A stretch of 58,009 bases of DNA from GCA-002727735 sp038134525 (GTDB lineage Bacteria; Bacteroidota; Bacteroidia; Flavobacteriales_D; Parvicellaceae), in assembly GCA_038134525.1 (NCBI GenBank), contig JAYPVI010000015.1, positions 1-58,009 on the forward strand, written 5' to 3'. The notes beneath the pieces were generated by a model, which was not told the origin of the DNA, searched no databases, and was given only the letters and a program-made list of their open reading frames with translations. How positions within the stretch are numbered: position 1 is the first letter of the stretch; every line of letters starts with the position of its first letter. Position numbers and translations under genes: made by a program. Of this stretch, positions 54,181 to 58,009 are shown one piece after another.

Positions 54181-54252
54181 GCCACTAACAATGTGTATGA
54201 TGTTTATAGCTGCTAAACCCAGCTACGCCACGATACACTGATCATGTCTGTG
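54181..54252 (+). repeat. attC-like element D
   Basis: The left box GCCACTAAC is followed by GTGTAT (54193-54198) pairing with ATACAC (54233-54238). An inner stem pairs TAGCTG (54207-54212) with CAGCTA (54220-54225) around a 7-base loop. The right box GTCTGTG (54246-54252) is degenerate. The two-step stem is like the L and R boxes of attC. Confidence 0.55.
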
Positions 54253-54263
54253 ATTAAAAAATC

Positions 54264-54704
54264 ATGAAACTCGTATTTATCATCACCACCTTAATTTTTG
54301 GACTTCAACTCAATATGATTGGACAAGTAACCAATGAAGTGATCAATAGAACTGAATCAAATGAAACCATAATAGAACACCTAGAAAGTGATACAAGTAA
54401 ATCATTTACATATCCTGAATTCCCAGGTGGAGATATTGGATTGTTTACGTATTTGAGTAAAAAGACTAAATACCCTAATGAACTAAAGGACAGTGGTATC
54501 AAAGGGATAGTATATGTTTCCTTTCTGATTACAGAAACTGGTGAAATCCCAATTGATTCAATTCAAATCAAACAAAGTTTACATCCTTTACTAGACGAAG
54601 AAGCAATTCGTTTGATTTCTAAAATGCCTAATTGGAAGCCTGCAACAGATCAAAAAGGAAATTCGATCAAGATTAGATACAATTTTCCTATAAGATTTTT
54701 GTGA
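54264..54704 (+). CDS. TonB C-terminal domain protein
   Basis: A 146-residue exported protein with a signal peptide (residues 1-20, LNMIGQ). Residues about 55-146 match the TonB C-terminal domain (YPEFPGGDIGLFTYLSKKTKYPNEL, GIKGIVYVSFLITETGEI, LDEEAIRLISKMPNWKPATDQKG). No N-terminal membrane anchor or Pro-rich linker is present, so it is not a complete energy transducer. In Bacteroidota such short proteins are frequent and of unclear role. It fills the fourth cassette-like unit. Confidence 0.85.
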   Translation: MKLVFIITTLIFGLQLNMIGQVTNEVINRTESNETIIEHLESDTSKSFTYPEFPGGDIGLFTYLSKKTKYPNELKDSGIKGIVYVSFLITETGEIPIDSIQIKQSLHPLLDEEAIRLISKMPNWKPATDQKGNSIKIRYNFPIRFL

Positions 54705-54873
54705 GAAAAAAACGAGCTTCAATAAAGGCTAAAAGTCAGGCGGATTTGACTATTTTCGTAGCTCTGTTCTTGCCTCAAAATTCGTCTCGGATCAACAGGA
54801 CTTCGTCCCGTATTCTTCCCGAATTTTTAGCCAGACCGCTATGCAAAATAAAACAGGTAAAAAAACGTTAACT
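54705..54873 (+). repeat. Structured spacer E, attC-like
   Basis: Two inverted repeats lie here: GGCTAAAA (54727-54734) with TTTTAGCC (54825-54832), and AAAATTCG (54777-54784) with CGAATTTT (54820-54827). They overlap, so only one can form at a time. A right-hand ACGTTAACT (54865-54873) precedes the next start codon (54890) by 16 bases, as in the other elements. I found no clear matching left box. Confidence 0.42.
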
Positions 54874-54889
54874 AAAAAAATAAACTATT

Positions 54890-55351
54890 GTGAACACCAT
54901 AAATTTAAGAATTTCAATGTTGGCTTGTCTATTAAGCCATTTTCTTGTCGTTTCTTGTAAAAAAGATGACAATAACCCAAGTAACAGTACTCAAACTAAT
55001 GTGCAAACAAATGTTCAAAGTGGAACTTGGCGAATAACTAATTTTATTGACTCGGGAACTGATGAAACTAATCATTTCCAAGGTTACAATTTCACCTTTA
55101 ATAGTTCAGGAGTTTTAAACGCTAATAATGGAACTAATAATTATGACGGAACTTGGAGTGTAACAGATAGTAACAGTAATGACGATAGCCAAGATGATTT
55201 GGACTTTAATATCAATTTCAACTTAACCAATGATTTTGAAGATTTAAATGACGATTGGGATTTTATCTCTCAATCCTCTACAAAAATTGAACTTATAGAC
55301 ATAAGTGGTGGAAATGGTGGTACTGATTATTTAACGTTCGAGAAAAACTAA
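54890..55351 (+). CDS. Small lipoprotein, lipocalin-like, unknown function
   Basis: A 153-residue lipoprotein. The start is GTG at 54890, which supplies the basic n-region; an ATG at 54917 would lack it. The signal ends in LVVSC (C23) followed by KKDDNN, a Bacteroidota surface-export-like acidic stretch. The mature part (SGTWRITNFIDSGTDET...YNFTFNSSGVL...NYDGTWSVTD) has the strand pattern of small lipocalin-like domains common in this phylum. It is very Asn/Asp-rich. Function unknown. It is the fifth and last clear cassette-like gene. Confidence 0.78.
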   Translation: MNTINLRISMLACLLSHFLVVSCKKDDNNPSNSTQTNVQTNVQSGTWRITNFIDSGTDETNHFQGYNFTFNSSGVLNANNGTNNYDGTWSVTDSNSNDDSQDDLDFNINFNLTNDFEDLNDDWDFISQSSTKIELIDISGGNGGTDYLTFEKN

Positions 55352-55692
55352 ACGTCAGTTTCCCAAAACATTGGTTACAAACTGTACTTTAATGCTATGA
55401 ACAAATATTCTTGTTACTGATCCTCACCTTCGCCTCTCCTTAGCTCGAAGCTCGGCTTGATAAGGTCAACCAAGGTTTGTAAAATAAGTTTACATTCATT
55501 AAGTGGTCTCCTAATAACATATATTAAAAATGGCTAAAAAATTTAAAACTATAAAAATCAATTCACCCACTTTTTTATGAATAATTCCTTAGGATGAGGA
55601 TCCATTGATTGATTTTGAAACGGTATAAATTAATTTTATTCTATGAATTTTATTTTAGAATGTTTCTTATATTGTTTTAAAAATTTATAGAG
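55347..55692. other. Intergenic region at the end of the array
   Basis: About 340 bp without a supported gene. It holds a possible sixth attC-like element: TTACAAAC (55375-55382) is the exact reverse complement of GTTTGTAA (55475-55482), with inner CCTTA...TAAGG and AAGC...GCTT stems between them. The right copy of the 52-bp flanking repeat (55565-55616) follows. The attC reading of this one is weak. Confidence 0.4.
55565..55616 (+). repeat. 52-bp imperfect direct repeat, right copy
   Basis: Partner of 50519-50570 (46 of 52 identical, same orientation). It lies 77 bp upstream of the next gene, while the left copy lies 120 bp upstream of the recombinase gene. Confidence 0.8.
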
Positions 55693-56130
55693 ATGAAAAA
55701 ATTACTTTTAATAGCCTTTCTTTCTATTTCTTTTCAGTTAGTTTCTCAAGCTCAAGATGAAATGAAATTTGTTAATACGAATCTAGTTGAATATAACGGA
55801 GAAAAAATTAAAATTAAGGAAGCTAAAAAAATGACTAAAGAGGCTCACCCCATAGCTTTTAAACAATTTAGAAGAGCTCAATTTTGTAGAGGTTTTGCTA
55901 TCGCTTCTGATGTTTTATGGTTAAGTTCAAGAATTTTATATTATGTAATCAAACAAGATAATGAAGAAAACAACATGGTTTCCTCGGCACAAGAAGCGTT
56001 TGATAGAGGTTACATGGAAGCTCAAACAGATGGTTTGGCTAACACAATGTTTTCGACAGGTTTAGTCTTTACTGTAGCTAGATTAAATTTTATTCACCTG
56101 GGTGTAAAGGCATTTAATGAGGGAAAATAA
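55693..56130 (+). CDS. Small exported protein of unknown function
   Basis: A 145-residue protein with a signal peptide (residues 1-20, LVSQAQD). I do not recognise a family. The mature part begins with a short basic segment (NGEKIKIKEAKKMTKEAHPIAFKQFRRAQ) and has two hydrophobic stretches (about 70-88 and 116-135) that may be membrane helices. It stands alone between the cassette region and tRNA-Arg. Confidence 0.65.
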   Translation: MKKLLLIAFLSISFQLVSQAQDEMKFVNTNLVEYNGEKIKIKEAKKMTKEAHPIAFKQFRRAQFCRGFAIASDVLWLSSRILYYVIKQDNEENNMVSSAQEAFDRGYMEAQTDGLANTMFSTGLVFTVARLNFIHLGVKAFNEGK

Positions 56131-56226
56131 ACTTCATTTACAATAAATTTATTGCTTTAATTTCTCTAAAATATTTTTTCTCATTTGGGATACTATTTAG
56201 AATAATCCTACTTTTGTATCGTATTT

Positions 56227-56300
56227 GGCCTCGTAGTTCAACTGAATAGAATACCTGATTACGGCTCAGGCGGTTGCAGGTTTGAATCCTGCCGAGGTCA
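56227..56300 (+). tRNA. tRNA-Arg(ACG)
   Basis: A 74-base cloverleaf. Acceptor arms GGCCTCG and CGAGGTC pair with one G-U. The anticodon stem CCTGA/TCAGG encloses TTACGGC with anticodon ACG. The T arm GCAGG/CCTGC encloses TTTGAAT, and the discriminator is A. CCA is not encoded. A terminator follows 5 bases downstream. Confidence 0.93.
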
Positions 56301-56305
56301 CTTAT

Positions 56306-56333
56306 GCCCCTTCCTTTGGTTGGGGCTTTTTTT
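56306..56333 (+). terminator. Rho-independent terminator of tRNA-Arg
   Basis: GCCCC (56306-56310) and GGGGC (56322-56326) form a stem around an 11-base loop, followed directly by seven T residues. It lies just after the tRNA. Confidence 0.85.
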
Positions 56334-56509
56334 GTGCTTCAAACCTACAATAGCAGAGTAGTGTCAGTCCCTGTTAAGTGGTTGTTAATGTGGTTGTTAC
56401 AGGGATGAATCCACGCTATGCGCGGCTTTATGTATTCTAGGTCTTTGGCGGTAATTAAAGAGCAGTATAGAACAATTGTTCCAATGGTGAATATACCAAA
56501 ATTTGGGGC

Positions 56510-56552
56510 TTATTTGGCAGTTATTTGGCAGTTATTTGGCAGTTTTTGGCAA
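56510..56552 (+). repeat. Tandem 11-bp repeats (TTATTTGGCAG)
   Basis: Three perfect tandem copies of TTATTTGGCAG are followed by a degenerate fourth (TTTTTGGCAA). The arrangement is iteron-like. Confidence 0.9.
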
Positions 56553-56605
56553 AAAATCTAGCTGAATCCCCACAAAACCAACACCCCCATATTGATTTAA
56601 ATCTG

Positions 56606-56618
56606 CCTTTCTTTTCAG
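56606..56618 (+). repeat. 13-bp direct repeat, left copy
   Basis: CCTTTCTTTTCAG here is repeated at the very end of the window (57997-58009). The two copies flank the YwqK-like gene. Confidence 0.6.
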
Positions 56619-56669
56619 TCCCCTCGTTGTGAAATAGGTATGTAATCCAATGGTTTTTTATATTTGGGT

Positions 56670-57980
56670 ATGAGAGTATTCCTAAGTGCTTTAATAATTC
56701 TTGTTTTAGTAGGGTGCAATTCTGCTTCTGATGAAGTCGCTGTTGAAGAAACTACGGTTGAGGTTATAGCTGATTCGGTTCCATTGGTAGTTGAGGAAGT
56801 TGACACAATAGTAACTACGGTTGAGGAGGTACAAGAAATAGAGGAAATAAACGACACCAATTTAATTCGAATAAATGGAGATAGTGCAGTTAGATTTGGT
56901 CTGATATATGATCGTGAAAGTGGCTGTGTTAGAAAGGGTGAAAGAGAATTTACAGGTGTAGTTTATAGGACGAATAATAAAGGTGTAGTAGATTGTGAAG
57001 TAAAATACTATGAAGGGTGTCCAGAGGAAATAAAATACTATAAATCAAATGGTGAAGTAGATGAAGTTTGGGTTTTTGGTAAAAATAATAGAATGACTTC
57101 TTTTGATGCTGATAGTAACTTAATTTACAATGATCAACCTTTTACAGGTTATTTAGTGGGGTTTGAAGATTTTTGTGATGATTATTTATTTGAATGCTAT
57201 GAGTTTACCAGCCACTATAATTATGACAATTATAATAAAGACAGTTTGGATAAAGTTTGGGATCTATGGGATCTTATTTTACCCTATTATAATGTAGGTT
57301 TTGGAGGAGAAATCACCGAATACAAAAATGGAAGAAAACATGGACGATATGAAGAGCGGCAACAATATATTGGTGGCTATTTTTATAATTATGGTTATTA
57401 TGAATATGGTATTCCAGTAGATACTTTCCATTCTGGTTCAGAAAAAGGCTCTTCAATGAGTGTTTATGCAGATGGGCAAATAATATATGGTGCTGATAAC
57501 AATTGGGGAACGGTATCATCCTCAAACTTAGAATATTATGCCAACGATCAACTAAAATATTCTATGGATGGTCTCTGGCTTAATGGATTAGATGATGGGT
57601 CAGAATACTTTGATTTAGATATTCTTTGGGGTGTTGTATATGATATGCAATCATTTTATGAAACAGGAGAAAAAAAAGGAGAATATTCTAGAGATGTAGT
57701 TTTTAAAGATGATGTGGCAACTTTAGTTTATGAATCAAAAAATTTAGACACCTTACTTCTAGAATATAAAAAAAACCTTAAAAATTATATCAATAACCCA
57801 TTTAAAGATAAATGTGTAGGCAAGTCTTGGTATAAAAATGGGCAGTTAAAAGTGGAAATTACAAACCAAAATATGTCTGATAATAAATGCTGGGATGAAA
57901 AAGGGAATAAGATAGATTGTAAACTAATTGAACTTGATGATTATAACCTTTGTAAATCATTCACTATAGAACTCCCTTAA
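56670..57980 (+). CDS. YwqK/MORN-like repeat lipoprotein
   Basis: The open frame begins with TTG at 56664, but ATG 56670 gives a good lipoprotein signal (RVFLSALIILVLVGC), so I use that start (436 residues). After an acidic, Val/Thr/Glu-rich linker, the body has repeated short strands of the YwqK or MORN type: FTGVVYRTNNKGVVDCEVKYYEG, FTGYLVGF, ITEYKNGRKHGRYEE, SFYETGEKKGEYS and SWYKNGQLKVEI. Such proteins are common at the Bacteroidota cell surface and sometimes named YwqK-family antitoxin, without evidence for that role here. It is flanked by a 13-bp direct repeat. Confidence 0.75.
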   Translation: MRVFLSALIILVLVGCNSASDEVAVEETTVEVIADSVPLVVEEVDTIVTTVEEVQEIEEINDTNLIRINGDSAVRFGLIYDRESGCVRKGEREFTGVVYRTNNKGVVDCEVKYYEGCPEEIKYYKSNGEVDEVWVFGKNNRMTSFDADSNLIYNDQPFTGYLVGFEDFCDDYLFECYEFTSHYNYDNYNKDSLDKVWDLWDLILPYYNVGFGGEITEYKNGRKHGRYEERQQYIGGYFYNYGYYEYGIPVDTFHSGSEKGSSMSVYADGQIIYGADNNWGTVSSSNLEYYANDQLKYSMDGLWLNGLDDGSEYFDLDILWGVVYDMQSFYETGEKKGEYSRDVVFKDDVATLVYESKNLDTLLLEYKKNLKNYINNPFKDKCVGKSWYKNGQLKVEITNQNMSDNKCWDEKGNKIDCKLIELDDYNLCKSFTIELP

Positions 57981-57996
57981 ATCTAACAACAATACA

Positions 57997-58009
57997 CCTT
58001 TCTTTTCAG
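57997..58009 (+). repeat. 13-bp direct repeat, right copy (window edge)
   Basis: CCTTTCTTTTCAG matches 56606-56618. The window ends on its last base, so the true repeat may be longer. Confidence 0.55.

Larger units (their letters stand above)
56341..56669. other. Non-coding stretch after tRNA-Arg with short repeats
   Basis: I see no gene here. CCCTGT (56369-56374) and ACAGGG (56399-56404) form inverted arms around two GTGGTTGTTA direct repeats 12 bp apart. Tandem 11-bp repeats follow further on. It may be the remnant of an element once integrated at the tRNA, but no second copy of the tRNA end is visible. Confidence 0.5.

Noticed and set aside
55375..55482. Sixth attC-like element as a firm feature
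   Set aside because: The 8-bp complementary boxes are exact, but no gene start follows at 11-19 bases and the inner stems are weak, so I keep it only as a note in the intergenic entry.
56664..57980. YwqK-family antitoxin of a toxin-antitoxin pair
   Set aside because: The repeats fit that family name, but there is no toxin-like gene beside it, and the protein has a lipoprotein signal.
1..58009. CRISPR array
   Set aside because: No regularly spaced repeats with unique spacers and no cas genes are present; the 11-bp tandem at 56510 has no spacers.

Overview
The window is AT-rich chromosomal DNA from a member of the phylum Bacteroidota, most likely a marine or aquatic Flavobacteriales lineage (Crocinitomicaceae/Cryomorphaceae-like; the family is inference). 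The evidence is proteins with type IX secretion (T9SS) C-terminal sorting domains, SprB-type repeats, a DUF5103 T9SS plug protein, a PorE-like TPR/propeller protein, a complete Na+-translocating NQR operon, a CrtD/CruF-type carotenoid gene pair, DUF1599 and BT_3928-type genes in their usual Bacteroidota order, and TAnnTTTG-type promoter boxes.

Layout. 1-9.5 kb: the 3' part of a collagen-like surface protein with an S74 self-cleaving chaperone domain, polyphosphate kinase 2, a secreted DRGH nuclease with an extra OB-like domain, a large T9SS cargo protein and a gamma-glutamyltransferase lipoprotein. 9.5-15 kb: a signalling block on the minus strand. It holds an H-NOX heme sensor followed by an HNOBA-like/PAS/SpoIIE phosphatase, then a porin, a small PstS-like periplasmic protein and a membrane HAMP/SpoIIE phosphatase. 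The two phosphatase domains share 695 bp of identical DNA. 15-19.7 kb: carotenoid genes, a saccharopine-dehydrogenase-family gene and the T9SS plug protein. 19.7-27 kb: nqrABCDEF-apbE, with a small four-cysteine membrane protein (an NqrM candidate) facing it. 27-32.3 kb: mazG, another T9SS cargo protein, and a minus-strand folP/MBL-hydrolase/MATE unit.

32.4-50.3 kb is one dense colinear run of twelve plus-strand genes with overlaps or gaps of 28 bp or less: DUF1599, a MauE-thioredoxin fusion, an ABC permease, tpiA, prmA, a 1485-residue secreted protein of unknown function, plsY, a 1974-residue TPR/propeller/coiled-coil/SPOR protein, clpS, an M48 protease, cysH and a YgjP-type hydrolase. It joins central metabolism to envelope functions and may be one long operon.

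50.3-55.7 kb is the accessory part and the most unusual region. A XerC/IntI-like tyrosine recombinase is followed by five short unrelated genes on the same strand: an ArnT-like glycosyltransferase, DUF2200, a small membrane coiled-coil protein, a TonB C-terminal domain protein and a small lipoprotein. They are separated by hairpin-forming elements that behave like integron attC sites: an inverted repeat, then a right-hand GTT core (ACGTT in four of five), then the next start codon 11-19 bases later. A 52-bp imperfect direct repeat brackets the whole region. I read it as an integron-like cassette array run by a recombinase that lacks the IntI-specific insert. 55.7-58 kb holds a small secreted protein, tRNA-Arg(ACG) with a terminator, a stretch with tandem 11-bp repeats, and a YwqK/MORN-like lipoprotein.

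All assignments come from reading the sequence and family knowledge; no database search was run.
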